Shown here: piece after piece, positions 15,404 to 24,199 of the stretch
How positions within the stretch are numbered: the stretch's first letter is position 1
How the letters are laid out: every line of letters starts with the position of its first letter
Source of the DNA: Weissella cibaria KACC 11862
Lineage (GTDB): Bacteria > Bacillota > Bacilli > Lactobacillales > Lactobacillaceae
Assembly: GCF_000193635.1 (NCBI RefSeq)
Contig: NZ_AEKT01000031.1
Coordinates: 18,382 to 82,381, forward strand
DNA: 64,000 nucleotides
Reading direction: 5' to 3'
Translations under genes and position numbers: made by a program
Notes under the pieces: model-generated
What the model saw: the letters and a program-made list of their open reading frames with translations, nothing else
Database searches by the model: none
What the model was told of the DNA's origin: nothing

Positions 15404-15436
15404 AAAAGAGCACTCGCGGTAGCGAGTGCTCTTTTT
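15404..15436 (+). terminator. Terminator after the ABC importer ATPase
   Basis: AAAAGAGCACTCGC and GCGAGTGCTCTTTTT around a GGTA loop. Confidence 0.9.
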
Positions 15437-15478
15437 GTTGTTAACGTGTCAGTCTGTCACGCAAACCAATACGGCTAA

Positions 15479-16237
15479 CTATTTTGCGTCGTTAAACTTG
15501 GCAAACAGGCCATAAATACCGGCAACCATCAGCACATAAAGCACAATAGCGACAACTGTATCTAGCCATTCTGCGTCACCTACCATTGGTGACAAGAAGT
15601 CAACGGACGCTGACATCACAACCGAAAATACAGCCAAGCCAATAAACAAAACCATCGCTGTAATCGTGACATTTGCCCAGTGTGATGATACTGATAGGAA
15701 ACGGCTCATCCCCAGATTGGCGGCCAGGCCAATAATATTAACCAATAGAAACAAGCCAATCATGACAAACACTGTGCCAAGAACAACTTTCCCAATAATT
15801 GGCATCACTTCTGACACATTTTGCGGATTAAATCCGACAAATTTCGCATTTACGAACGGTTTAACAATCGCCATGTACACAAGCAACATTGCAAAATAAA
15901 GAATAGCGTTCACCATCGGCACTAAAAAACGAACCAGCAAATTTGTCGTAAAAAAACGGCGTTTCGAGACTGGCAGCAGGACAAAATGGGCGTCTTGCCA
16001 AGATAAAACGGCCTGCTTTAACGCCAGCAACCCATAGACAAAATAGAAGAATCCCAGAATTATCAGACCTTGTGTCACAATCGTCCAAACCATGTGGCCA
16101 ACAGATTGGCCCCACTGTGCATGAATAATTGCCACAGCTACCAGCACCATAATACCGGCATAGATTTTCAACACCTGCCACAACGGCCGGTAACTATCTG
16201 CAATTATTAATTTCACTAATTGTTTTGTTGATGTCAT
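15479..16237 (-). CDS. ABC-2-type transporter permease
   Basis: A 252-residue membrane protein with about six hydrophobic segments, positioned as the membrane partner of the adjacent ATPase; their genes overlap by four bases. It shows no strong sequence signature, as is usual for ABC-2 permeases. The regulator-ATPase-permease order resembles the YtrA-type units of Firmicutes, which export cell-wall antibiotics or respond to envelope stress. The substrate is unknown. Confidence 0.7.
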   Translation of the reverse strand: MTSTKQLVKLIIADSYRPLWQVLKIYAGIMVLVAVAIIHAQWGQSVGHMVWTIVTQGLIILGFFYFVYGLLALKQAVLSWQDAHFVLLPVSKRRFFTTNLLVRFLVPMVNAILYFAMLLVYMAIVKPFVNAKFVGFNPQNVSEVMPIIGKVVLGTVFVMIGLFLLVNIIGLAANLGMSRFLSVSSHWANVTITAMVLFIGLAVFSVVMSASVDFLSPMVGDAEWLDTVVAIVLYVLMVAGIYGLFAKFNDAK

Positions 16238-16944
16238 AACTCAATCCCCCCATTGTCTTCTACATATCGTTGCACATAATATTGTTCCAACGTCATATGC
16301 TCATTATCCCGAATATCATCGATGGTCTGATCAACAATGATATGCGCATCTTTTAAAATGAGGACACGATCGACAACCGGTTCTATTTCTGCGATTTCAT
16401 GTGTCGACATCAAAATCGTCGCATCCTCCGGCACCCATTGAATCAGTGTTTGTAACAACTTACGCCGTGTCAGGACGTCAACGCCACTAAACGGCTCATC
16501 CAACATGAACACCTTAGCATCACGGGATACCGTCAATGCAAAAATCAACCGTTCTAACATCCCCTTTGATAAGGCAGATACTTGATCTTGCTCATTGAGC
16601 CGAAGCGTTTTATTTACTTCAGTCCAGCGTTCCTGATTAAAATCCGGATAACCTGCACGATAAAAAGCCAATACATCCGAAATCGTATCGCGCTTGCGAA
16701 CCCAGTTAAGGTTTGGGATAAAAGCCACGGCGGATTTAAGTGCATCGCCCGTTAGACCATCCAACGTGATATGGGCCCCTTTCTTCGGCAACACAGCCCC
16801 CACAATTAAGCGCATCAATGTTGTTTTTCCAACCCCATTTTCACCCAGTACCCCAATGATTTCTGGTGCGTCACTCTCAAAGTTGATGTCTTGCAACACT
16901 GAGCGTCGACCACGCGCGTAATTTAATCCCGCTACTTTAAACAT
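16234..16944 (-). CDS. ABC transporter ATP-binding protein (YtrB-like)
   Basis: A 236-residue ATPase of the drug/envelope exporter class. It has Walker A GENGVGKTTLMRL (around residues 34-46), signature LSKGMLERLIFAL, Walker B KVFMLDEPFSGVD and switch histidine MSTHEIAE. It pairs with the downstream permease and follows its GntR/YtrA-type regulator after five bases, so the three genes form an operon. Confidence 0.88.
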   Translation of the reverse strand: MFKVAGLNYARGRRSVLQDINFESDAPEIIGVLGENGVGKTTLMRLIVGAVLPKKGAHITLDGLTGDALKSAVAFIPNLNWVRKRDTISDVLAFYRAGYPDFNQERWTEVNKTLRLNEQDQVSALSKGMLERLIFALTVSRDAKVFMLDEPFSGVDVLTRRKLLQTLIQWVPEDATILMSTHEIAEIEPVVDRVLILKDAHIIVDQTIDDIRDNEHMTLEQYYVQRYVEDNGGIEL

Positions 16945-16949
16945 ACCCC

Positions 16950-17318
16950 TTACTCCTTCTGTACTGACGCTATAGTTTCCGCAATAATGCGCCGTAACTC
17001 ATCTTCCGAAACAAACGTCAAACTATTTTTAATAAACGTTTCCGCCATCGCCCTAATTTTTTTCGTTCGAATCATTTCAAACGTCTTTTCGTTCGATGTT
17101 ACAAAGTTCCCCAGGCCACGACGCGTTTCAACTAAACCACTCTCAACCAAACGGTTCACCGCATTTTGCACAGTACGGCCGTTAATCACTAACGTAGCCG
17201 CTAGTTCACGAACGCCAGGAATCTTTGTATTCATTGGATACTTACCATCTAAGATTTCCCGCTCTAGGAAATCGGCGACTTGAATATATAATGGTTCACT
17301 ATCATTGAATTCCATCAT
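16950..17318 (-). CDS. GntR-family regulator, YtrA subfamily
   Basis: A 122-residue repressor with an N-terminal winged helix (EPLYIQVADFLEREILDGKYP, then IPGVRELAATLVINGRTVQNAVNRLVESGLVETRRGLG) and only a short C-terminal helical tail, the size and shape of the YtrA subfamily. I start it at the ATG pair (17318/17315) behind GGAGGG; the longer frame has no site. It probably represses its own operon through the inverted repeat that overlaps its -10 element. The family often responds to cell-wall-active compounds. Confidence 0.88.
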   Translation of the reverse strand: MMEFNDSEPLYIQVADFLEREILDGKYPMNTKIPGVRELAATLVINGRTVQNAVNRLVESGLVETRRGLGNFVTSNEKTFEMIRTKKIRAMAETFIKNSLTFVSEDELRRIIAETIASVQKE

Positions 17319-17332
17319 TCGCCCTCCTGATA

Positions 17333-17366
17333 TAGTGTAGTATAACACTACTACACTAAGTTGCAA
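17333..17366 (-). promoter_or_regulatory. Promoter and operator of the YtrA-type operon
   Basis: Minus-strand TTGCAA (17366-17361) and TATACT (17344-17339) are spaced by 16 bases. The inverted repeat TAGTGT-N6-ACACTA (17333-17350) has the -10 element as its centre, an ideal arrangement for autorepression. Confidence 0.7.
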
Positions 17367-17373
17367 GCGCCAT

Positions 17374-17402
17374 TAAAAAAGCCAGGCTAAAATTGCCTGA
17401 CT
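17374..17402 (-). terminator. Terminator of the fetAB operon
   Basis: Minus-strand GTCAGGC-AATTTTA-GCCTGGC followed by six T residues. Confidence 0.85.
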
Positions 17403-17422
17403 TCGTGTCGCTTATTTAATAC

Positions 17423-18196
17423 TTATTTTTTAGGTAACTGTAACTGCCAGCGCTCATTAAAGAACTTGCGGTAAGCCATAAAACTAGCAAAAACTGATGA
17501 AATACCAGTCGCGGACAACAACATGAACACCACCATGATTTGATATTTAATCGCATGAATTGGATCAACCCCCGCCATAATCAAACCGGACATCATCCCC
17601 GGCAATGAGACCAAACCATACGTCCGCACTGAATCAATTGTCGGTTGCATCCCTGTTCGGATTGCCTCGCGGACAATTTCACCCGCTGCTAATTTTGGTG
17701 ATGCGCCCAAAGCCAACCGTTCAAACACTTGACCTTGCTGGTCACGGAATTGTTGATTCAGACTGCGATAAACAAGTCCCACCGCCGTCATTGAATTTCC
17801 TGCGACCATACCAGTCACTGGAATCATTTGGTATGGTTCAAACTTCAGCACACCGGTTAAAACCAGAATGCTCATCGTGATGGTTGTTGATAGTAATAAG
17901 CCCCACCATGAAATCACAAACGCTCCCGGAATGCCTTGACTTCGCTTTTTTCCGTTGCGGGCGGCGTTATAAATAATGAATAGTTGCATAATCAGTGTCA
18001 GCAACCAGTTATCCACATTGAAAATAAACTTCAATAGGTATCCAACAATAATTAATTGCACAATTGCGCGGACAACCGAAATAATTGTCTCTTTCTCTAA
18101 CTTCAACTTTTGTCGGTAGCTAATCACCAATGAAATGACAACTAAGATAAATGCTAATGCTAACGACCAGTTACTAACATTAATTTGACTGTTCAT
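17423..18196 (-). CDS. fetB: FetB-type (YbbM) ABC permease
   Basis: A 257-residue membrane subunit of the FetAB exporter family, linked in E. coli to iron export and peroxide resistance. The conserved core reads PVTGMVAGNSMTAVGLVYRSL (around residues 127-147), then RLALGASPKLAAGEIVREAIRTGM and SLPGMMSGLIMAG, all diagnostic of UPF0014/YbbM. It overlaps the fetA end by 17 bases and is translated with it. The role in iron is inferred from family knowledge. Confidence 0.9.
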   Translation of the reverse strand: MNSQINVSNWSLALAFILVVISLVISYRQKLKLEKETIISVVRAIVQLIIVGYLLKFIFNVDNWLLTLIMQLFIIYNAARNGKKRSQGIPGAFVISWWGLLLSTTITMSILVLTGVLKFEPYQMIPVTGMVAGNSMTAVGLVYRSLNQQFRDQQGQVFERLALGASPKLAAGEIVREAIRTGMQPTIDSVRTYGLVSLPGMMSGLIMAGVDPIHAIKYQIMVVFMLLSATGISSVFASFMAYRKFFNERWQLQLPKK

Positions 18197-18839
18197 GACG
18201 TCGTGCCCCCTCTCCGTTTTGAATCGTCAAGATATCTTGGGCATCGGCGATTTCACCTTCATCGTGCGTCACTGATAACACAATTAATCGTTCGCGCGCA
18301 TGCAACGCATGAATCGCACGCCAAATAACCTGCTTGGTCTCTGCATCTAAGCCTGTTGATATTTCATCAAGTAACAGGACCTTAGGTGGAAATAGTAGAT
18401 TGCGCAACACCCCAACGCGCTGCCGTTCACCACCCGACAACTCCGTCACAGCCTTATCTAAATAGTCCGCCGGCAAATCCATCTGCTCCAACCCTGCAAT
18501 TTGTTGCTGTTCATTCGGTGTTTGTTGGCGCACCAGATACGGCAAATCTAGATTGTCACGCACCGTTTCACCAAATAATTGCGCTGATTGCGTGGCATAC
18601 GACACTTGTTGGCGGTAATCGCCAATGGGTAAACGCATAACGTCTTCATCATTCAAGAAAATATGCCCCTCTGTAATATCCTGCAACCCAGCAATGGCTT
18701 TTAATAGGGTACTTTTCCCGCCACCCGACGGACCAACCACGGTTACCCAATCACCATCATGCAACTCAAAACTAATATCATGCCAAATTTGACGACCTTC
18801 AACTTGATAGCCCGCCTGATCAACCACTAGCTTTGTCAT
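18180..18839 (-). CDS. fetA: FetA-type (YbbL) ABC ATP-binding protein
   Basis: A 219-residue ATPase. The start at 18839 has a GGGGAGG site; the longer frame begins in a poor context. It has Walker A GPSGGGKSTLLKAIAGL, signature ELSGGERQRVGVLRNLL and Walker B VLLLDEISTGLD. It pairs with fetB by overlap. It lies 57 bases after a TetR regulator on the same strand, which may control it. Confidence 0.88.
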   Translation of the reverse strand: MTKLVVDQAGYQVEGRQIWHDISFELHDGDWVTVVGPSGGGKSTLLKAIAGLQDITEGHIFLNDEDVMRLPIGDYRQQVSYATQSAQLFGETVRDNLDLPYLVRQQTPNEQQQIAGLEQMDLPADYLDKAVTELSGGERQRVGVLRNLLFPPKVLLLDEISTGLDAETKQVIWRAIHALHARERLIVLSVTHDEGEIADAQDILTIQNGEGARRHEQSN

Positions 18840-18853
18840 AAAAACCTCCCCAA

Positions 18854-18885
18854 ATAAAAAAATGATACACACCATCCTGTATACC
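18854..18885 (-). terminator. AT-rich hairpin between the tetR gene and fetA
   Basis: Minus-strand GGTATACA and TGTGTATC pair (two G-U) around GGATGG and are followed by seven T residues. It can act as a weak terminator of the tetR gene. The same ATACA/TGTAT repeat could be an operator in front of fetA. Confidence 0.5.
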
Positions 18886-18896
18886 ATTTTACACAA

Positions 18897-19478
18897 TTAT
18901 TCTGCTGTGGTTGTTGCAATATCTTGCGTCACGACTGGCAGCATCTCTAACCAAGTCGTTTCAAATAACGCTTTAAACAAATTATCGTCCCATTTATCTG
19001 CAAAGAACGGGTGGTAAAAATACGTGAATGTTTGCATGATGGTCATACCACGTTGATGACGGAATGTATCCCAAGCCATGATATTTTCAACCGCAGCCGC
19101 AAAGTCCTGTAGTCGTGGGTCAATCAAAACACTGCGATCGGCAAGTTGTTCCTCATAGAACGCCATCATTTCCGGTTCGCGGCTAAACCCTTCCCGCCGG
19201 CGCGAGGCCAATAGCCATAGCCAATCATGCAACGCAGTCTCCCGTTCCTCCTCAGGCGCCCGGACATTGGCAGCCCACACCGGTCCATCCACTTGTTCGA
19301 GCCAATCTGTATTCATCGACTCAAACAGTGCTTCTTTATTGGCAAAATGCTTGTACAACGCCGCTGGTGTAATCTCCAGTCGACGTGCCACATCCGCCAA
19401 TCGTGATTTTTCAAAGCCTTTTTCAGCTAAAACTTGTCGTGCAGCGTCAAAGATAGATTCTGTTGTAACCTTTGCCAT
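18897..19478 (-). CDS. TetR-family regulator
   Basis: A 193-residue repressor. The N-terminal helix-turn-helix (SIFDAARQVLAEKGFEK, RLADVARRLEITPAALYKHFANKEALFESM) is a textbook TetR domain; the C-terminal ligand domain is divergent. The ATG at 19478 has a GGAGG site nine bases upstream. It is divergent from the aldo/keto reductase and upstream of fetAB, so either could be its target. The inducer is unknown. Confidence 0.88.
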   Translation of the reverse strand: MAKVTTESIFDAARQVLAEKGFEKSRLADVARRLEITPAALYKHFANKEALFESMNTDWLEQVDGPVWAANVRAPEEERETALHDWLWLLASRRREGFSREPEMMAFYEEQLADRSVLIDPRLQDFAAAVENIMAWDTFRHQRGMTIMQTFTYFYHPFFADKWDDNLFKALFETTWLEMLPVVTQDIATTTAE

Positions 19479-19688
19479 GGCGCTCCGCCTCCTTTGTTTT
19501 GGCAACAATTAACTGCCTTGCTTTCTACATTATAATCGAACCTTAAAAAAGTGCCTAATCTTTTCAACTTATTTATATTTTTGGTATAGTGGATAAGTAG
19601 TTATTTGCTTATTTTTAGCAAGTAACAGAGAGAGTCGCATGGTTGTTTATGATTTAAACAACACTAATTTAATAGGAGTGTGAACAAA

Positions 19689-20546
19689 ATGGCAATTTCA
19701 TCATTGACTGACACATACACGCTTTCAAACGGCGTTAAGATTCCTGTCGTAGGATTTGGAACTTGGCAAACGCCTGATGGTGACGTGGCTTACCAAAGCA
19801 CGATTGATGCTTTGGCTGCTGGCTACCGTCACATCGATACGGCCGCCGCTTACGGTAACGAAGAATCAATCGGTCGTGCTTTGAAGGATTCAGGCATCGC
19901 CCGCGAAGAAATCTTCGTAACGTCAAAGTTGTGGAACGACATGCACGGTTACGAGTCTGCTAAGCAAGCCTTGGATGACACATTGAAGCGTTTGGACTTG
20001 GACTACTTGGATCTTTACTTGATCCACTGGCCAAACCCAAAGGCTAACCGTGACAACTGGGCCGAAGCAAATGCTGAAACATGGCGTGCTATGGAAGAAG
20101 CCTACGAAGCTGGTAAGGTTCGTGCCATCGGAATTTCAAACTTCCAAGTTCACCACTTCGAAGAGTTGTTGAAGACGGCTAAGGTAACGCCTATGGTTAA
20201 CCAATTGTTTGTTAACCCTTCTGACATGGAAGACGAAATCGTGGCTTTCAACAACGAGCACAACGTTTTGACGGAAGCTTACTCACCATTGGGAACGGGT
20301 AAGATGTTGACGGTTGCCGCAATTCAAGAAATTGCTGACAAGTACAACAAGTCAGTTGCGCAAATCGCATTGCGTTGGTCATTGCAACACGGCTTCTTGC
20401 CATTGCCAAAGTCAACGCACAAGGAGCGCATTATCGAAAACGGTCAACTCTTTGACTTTGAGTTGACGGCTGATGATATGGCTGCCTTGGACAAGCTTGA
20501 AGGCGTAGCTGGTTCACACAACGACGCTGACAAGACGAACTTCTAA
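19689..20546 (+). CDS. Aldo/keto reductase
   Basis: A 285-residue NADPH-dependent carbonyl reductase of the 2,5-diketo-D-gluconate reductase type. It shows VPVVGFGTWQTPDG-like strand one (here IPVVGFGTW), HIDTAAAYGNEESIG with catalytic Asp and Tyr, TSKLWN with catalytic Lys, and YLIHWP with catalytic His; IPLPKS-like LPLPKSTHKERI binds the cofactor. The ATG at 19689 follows AGGAG by ten bases. Codon use is strongly biased (TTG, GGT, AAG), suggesting high expression. A small hairpin GTTGTTTA/TAAACAAC lies in its leader (19642-19662). A terminator follows. Confidence 0.93.
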   Translation: MAISSLTDTYTLSNGVKIPVVGFGTWQTPDGDVAYQSTIDALAAGYRHIDTAAAYGNEESIGRALKDSGIAREEIFVTSKLWNDMHGYESAKQALDDTLKRLDLDYLDLYLIHWPNPKANRDNWAEANAETWRAMEEAYEAGKVRAIGISNFQVHHFEELLKTAKVTPMVNQLFVNPSDMEDEIVAFNNEHNVLTEAYSPLGTGKMLTVAAIQEIADKYNKSVAQIALRWSLQHGFLPLPKSTHKERIIENGQLFDFELTADDMAALDKLEGVAGSHNDADKTNF

Positions 20547-20556
20547 TCTACTAGAC

Positions 20557-20594
20557 AAAAACACCCTGGCTGAACGACTCGGCCAGGGTGTTTT
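20557..20594 (+). terminator. Terminator after the aldo/keto reductase
   Basis: AAAACACCCTGGC and GCCAGGGTGTTTT form a perfect 13-bp stem. Confidence 0.9.
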
Positions 20595-20677
20595 CGTGTT
20601 AAGGAACGATTCAATCTCGGAATCATTCACGTGACATAAAGCAGATCTCTCACCAACTACTTCATATCGTTCAGTAT

Positions 20678-20881
20678 TTATTTCTTAGTGCGTAGCGCAA
20701 CTGAGATGCCACCTACAGCAAGCAAAACAACAGTTGCCAATACGATATCCAAGCTAACTTGGACCATTGATGCGTTACCCTCAAGGCTCAACAAGTACAT
20801 CAAGCCAATTACAAGAGCGACCGTTACAACACCAAAAATTGCTGATGCCTTCAAAGACATCGCGTACTTCATATCTTGCAC
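20678..20881 (-). CDS. Small two-helix membrane protein, unrecognised
   Basis: A 67-residue hypothetical protein. I start it at the GTG (20881) because GAGAGG lies eight bases upstream. Helix one is about residues 12-31 (ASAIFGVVTVALVIGLMYLL) and helix two about 41-62, followed by a basic RTKK tail. It matches no family I recognise and stands alone. It could be a membrane stress or small accessory peptide. Confidence 0.55.
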   Translation of the reverse strand: MQDMKYAMSLKASAIFGVVTVALVIGLMYLLSLEGNASMVQVSLDIVLATVVLLAVGGISVALRTKK

Positions 20882-21016
20882 GATAAAAACCTCTCTCAAC
20901 ATATATCTCACACGAGTATCTATTATAACCGTTACTTACTATTATTCAAGAGGAAACGGCAAAACCCGTCCACAAAAATGGATAACATTGTTAACTAATT
21001 ATAAGCACGCCTTATA

Positions 21017-21032
21017 TGTTCCATGTGAAACA
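21017..21032 (+). other. parS-like site
   Basis: TGTTCCATGTGAAACA matches 15 of 16 positions of the Firmicute ParB site TGTTNCACGTGAAACA. It is one of three such sites in the window. Confidence 0.5.
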
Positions 21033-21068
21033 AAAAGGTGATGCATCGCCTTAGCAATGCGTCACCTT
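21033..21068 (-). terminator. Terminator of the MarR-ABC operon
   Basis: Minus-strand AAGGTGACGCAT and ATGCATCACCTT pair, with one mismatch, and are followed by T residues. Confidence 0.8.
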
Positions 21069-21070
21069 AA

Positions 21071-22837
21071 TTAATCTTGTTTAAATTGTGTTGCGACGTA
21101 TTCCTGATACAACTTATGTGTTGCAACAAGTTCTTGGTGTGTACCCGATCCGCTCACATGGCCTTGCTCAATAAAGTAAATATTATCTGCATCGACAATG
21201 GTACTCAATCGGTGAGCAATCACTAATGTTGTCCGGCCTTTCATCAAAGACTCCAGTGCCTTTTGAACCATCGCTTCAGACTCTGAATCAAGGCTAGCCG
21301 TTGCCTCATCAAGCATCAAAATCTTAGGGTCGCGCAAGAATGCCCGCGCAATTGCCAAACGCTGACGTTGCCCACCAGACACTTTGACACCGCGTTCGCC
21401 AACTTCAGTATCAAGCCCCGCTGGCATATCACGGACAAACTTCTCCGCAAACGCCAAACCAAGCACCCGCCACAAATCATCATCGGTATAGTCACCTGCC
21501 AATCCATAGGTCAAATTATGCCGAATCGTTCCTGCCATAATCGCAGAGTCTTGACTAACGAAACCAATTTGGGCACGCCAATCTGCCAATTGCACATCCT
21601 GTACATTCGTCATACCAATACTGATTTGTCCGGCCGTTGGCTCATAGTACCGTTCTAGCAAACCAAAAAGCGTTGATTTTCCACCCCCGGAAGGACCAGC
21701 AAAAGCGACCACCGTGTTAGGCTTTGCTTCAAATGAGACATCCGTCAGAATTTGCTTACTGTCGTCATGGGCAAAGTCAACATGCTTCATAGCCAGCGTC
21801 TGCCCTTCGACATCTATAACCGCACCCTGACTAAAATCTTCTTCCGGTTCTGCCAATAGCGTTTGTACGCGCTCAGTCGAACCGCTAGCCTTAGCTAAAT
21901 CTGAAAAGAATTGGCCCAGTGTTGCAGCGGGGCCCAACAGTTGGAAAAGATACATCAAGAATGAGAACATCGTGCCCATTGTCATGCTGCCTTGTGCGAC
22001 ACGGTGAGCACCATAACCAAGCACACCCACAAACAAGCCCATCATCACGGCGGTCATAAGCGGACCAGCAATTGAATCATAGACGGCCTCTCGGAGACCA
22101 ATCTGATACAACTTTTTGATTGTCGTGTGACCTTTGGTCGTCTCAAACGCTTCAGCATTCGACGACTTAACTAGCCGAATTTCGCTGAGTGTTTCACCGG
22201 ACTCACCATTAAAATCAGCTAACGCATTTTGGCGATCACGACCAATTTTATGTGACTGACGCATCACTGGCATCATCACGAGCATGACCAACGGAATTGC
22301 TAACGCCATAATTGCTGTCATCCGCCAATCCTTAATGACCATCAATGTGAGCGCACCCACAACCGTTAGTAACGATGTCATCATACGTGGAAATGAATTA
22401 GCCAACAAATCTTTAATTTGGGTTGAATCATTAATCAAACGTGACGTCATTTCCCCCGCTTTCGTGTCATCAAAATAACTGACCCGCAAGCGAATGAGTT
22501 TATCCCACAAATTATTACGCAATCGACTGACAACATTTTCACCAAAAATCCCGAGTACCGTGCCTGATACCGCACTAATAACTGCGCTCAAGATAAACAT
22601 GCCGATAACACTTGCCAACAATGTTTTGTTAATTGCCTTACCAAATCCGTTAATCAAATCACCCGCTAAATGCGGTACGGCCAATTGAATTCCCGTTGCA
22701 ACCACACCCAAACCCAAGCCAAGCGCTAACTGCCAATAAGCTGGTTTTGTCTGACGCACCAACGCCATAAATGCTTTCATGTTAAACTTCGCTGGTCGCG
22801 TATAGGGTGTATCACGACCAATTTCACGATTATCCAT
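21071..22837 (-). CDS. Multidrug-type ABC exporter (fused membrane and ATPase)
   Basis: A 588-residue half-transporter of the LmrA/BmrA kind. About six membrane helices occupy residues 25-315. The ATPase follows with Walker A AGPSGGGKSTLFGL (around residue 376), Q-loop GFVSQDSAIM, signature KVSGGQRQRLAIARAFL, Walker B ILMLDEATASLDSES and switch IAHRLST. Both catalytic Glu and signature motif are intact, so it can work as a homodimer. The MarR regulator ends two bases before its start, making a repressor-exporter operon. Confidence 0.92.
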   Translation of the reverse strand: MDNREIGRDTPYTRPAKFNMKAFMALVRQTKPAYWQLALGLGLGVVATGIQLAVPHLAGDLINGFGKAINKTLLASVIGMFILSAVISAVSGTVLGIFGENVVSRLRNNLWDKLIRLRVSYFDDTKAGEMTSRLINDSTQIKDLLANSFPRMMTSLLTVVGALTLMVIKDWRMTAIMALAIPLVMLVMMPVMRQSHKIGRDRQNALADFNGESGETLSEIRLVKSSNAEAFETTKGHTTIKKLYQIGLREAVYDSIAGPLMTAVMMGLFVGVLGYGAHRVAQGSMTMGTMFSFLMYLFQLLGPAATLGQFFSDLAKASGSTERVQTLLAEPEEDFSQGAVIDVEGQTLAMKHVDFAHDDSKQILTDVSFEAKPNTVVAFAGPSGGGKSTLFGLLERYYEPTAGQISIGMTNVQDVQLADWRAQIGFVSQDSAIMAGTIRHNLTYGLAGDYTDDDLWRVLGLAFAEKFVRDMPAGLDTEVGERGVKVSGGQRQRLAIARAFLRDPKILMLDEATASLDSESEAMVQKALESLMKGRTTLVIAHRLSTIVDADNIYFIEQGHVSGSGTHQELVATHKLYQEYVATQFKQD

Positions 22838-22839
22838 GA

Positions 22840-23487
22840 TTAAATATCCTCATCCTCACCTTTGGTTGTCTTATTGTTGCGATTAAACCAGCCAGCAAAC
22901 GGGAAATCACCATGCCCATCATGGCGCATTTGATGCATTTGGCGATGCATATCGCGCCCCATGTGATGCATGTCATGCATCCCCTTAAACTGATCACCAA
23001 ATGCGCCAAAAGCTTCACGCATTTCTTCGGGCGTAACTTGAATGTCTTCTACGTTGGCCGCAACTCGGCGTAACAATGACTGCAACTGTTCTTGCTCAGC
23101 ACCAGTTAAGACGTTAAAGGCACGTTCACTCAATGAATCGTTGCCATTATGCAAACCAGCTAACGTTTCTTCACCAAGCGTTGTAATAAAAATTAACGAT
23201 ACCCGACCGTCGGTTTCTGAGGCTCGTCGTTCCGCCATTCCAGCGTCAACCAACGCTTTCACTTGCAAGCTAACTGAGCTTGGTCGAATATCCAACTTTT
23301 CTGCAATTTCGGCATTCGTAATGCCGTCAGTTTTTCCCAACAATGACAATAATCGTAGTCGACCTCGACCCAGATTTTCATCACTATTGCGCTTCGTGCG
23401 ATTGTTGAGTGCCATCGCCGTCATAAAATAGCGAGATTGCAGCAATCGTCCAAACGTTGCCATCAAGTCTTGTGTTTCATCTGTCAT
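22840..23487 (-). CDS. MarR-family regulator with His/Met-rich tail
   Basis: A 215-residue regulator of the adjacent exporter. The winged helix spans about residues 40-110 (RLRLLSLLGKTDGITNAEIAE, KLDIRPSSVSLQVKALVDAGM, RRASETDGRVSLIFIT). An unusual tail follows: residues 170-192 hold seven histidines and seven methionines in the pattern MHDMHHMG..MHRQMHQMRHDGH, suggestive of metal binding (Cu, Ni or Co). MarR proteins normally end near residue 150. Two strong inverted repeats sit in its promoter. Confidence 0.85.
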   Translation of the reverse strand: MTDETQDLMATFGRLLQSRYFMTAMALNNRTKRNSDENLGRGRLRLLSLLGKTDGITNAEIAEKLDIRPSSVSLQVKALVDAGMAERRASETDGRVSLIFITTLGEETLAGLHNGNDSLSERAFNVLTGAEQEQLQSLLRRVAANVEDIQVTPEEMREAFGAFGDQFKGMHDMHHMGRDMHRQMHQMRHDGHGDFPFAGWFNRNNKTTKGEDEDI

Positions 23488-23523
23488 AATTTAATTTGCC
23501 TCTTTTATTTTCAATAAATATAT

Positions 23524-23600
23524 CGTTAGGTTTTACTTTGGTTAACCTAACGAAAAAGAAGTATAAACTGTTAGTTAGGTTTATTCAACACAAACCTAAC
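23524..23600. promoter_or_regulatory. Twin operator and promoter of the MarR-ABC operon
   Basis: Operator 1 is CGTTAGGTT (23524-23532) facing AACCTAACG (23544-23552). Operator 2 is GTTAGGTTT (23574-23582) facing AAACCTAAC (23592-23600). A minus-strand promoter, TTGAAT (23588-23583) and TATACT (23565-23560) with a 17-base spacer, lies between and under them. The same TTAGGTT half-site occurs four times. Confidence 0.8.
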
Positions 23601-23610
23601 AATTAATCAA

Positions 23611-23647
23611 AAAAAGCGACTAACGCCGAAACGTCAGTCACTTTTTT
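23611..23647 (-). terminator. Terminator of the Nudix gene
   Basis: Minus-strand GTGACTGACG-TTTCGG-CGTTAGTCGC followed by seven T residues. Confidence 0.85.
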
Positions 23648-23648
23648 A

Positions 23649-24140
23649 CTAGTCTTCACGCAACCAAACCGCGTCTGATTGCTCATTATCATTAATCACT
23701 TGATGCACTGTTTTTTGGGCTTGGGGCACAAACATCAACGGTTCTGGGTTAACCGGCACATACTGCACATGCAAGGTTTCATCCCCGTCTTCCTGCAATT
23801 CGCCGGTCACTAAAGTCACTTCAAACCCCATCGCCAATGTTTCTTGGGCATCACCCCACCGATTTTCAGCAACAATTTCAGAAGAAATCCCAATCAAACG
23901 TTTCACTTGCACCGTTAGTCCCGTTTCTTCCTTGAATTCACGCACAATGGCCTGTTGCGGGGTCTCGCCGTACTCCACGTAACCACCCGGGAAGCCCCAG
24001 CCCTTTTGGATATCAGACCGCTTTTCTAATAAGATAGCGCGCCGATCTTCTGACCACAATACACCAAAAACTGTATTGAAAATCATGCCTTCATGACCAA
24101 CCTTTGCCCGCATGCGCGCAATATAATTCTGTTCTGCCAT
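23649..24140 (-). CDS. Nudix hydrolase
   Basis: A 163-residue pyrophosphohydrolase. The Nudix box is intact at about residues 51-73: GGYVEYGETPQQAIVREFKE followed by ETGL, with the catalytic REFKEE. An N-terminal strand (FGVLWSEDRRAILLEKRSD) and GWGFPGG lead into it, as in ADP-ribose or dNTP-cleaving members. I favour the ATG at 24140 behind AAGGGGGAAG over the TTG six bases upstream. The substrate cannot be told. Confidence 0.88.
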   Translation of the reverse strand: MAEQNYIARMRAKVGHEGMIFNTVFGVLWSEDRRAILLEKRSDIQKGWGFPGGYVEYGETPQQAIVREFKEETGLTVQVKRLIGISSEIVAENRWGDAQETLAMGFEVTLVTGELQEDGDETLHVQYVPVNPEPLMFVPQAQKTVHQVINDNEQSDAVWLRED

Positions 24141-24199
24141 AATCAATCTTCCCCCTTATTACTAGTTATTTAACCACTACCTGGCAAAATAACAAGTCC

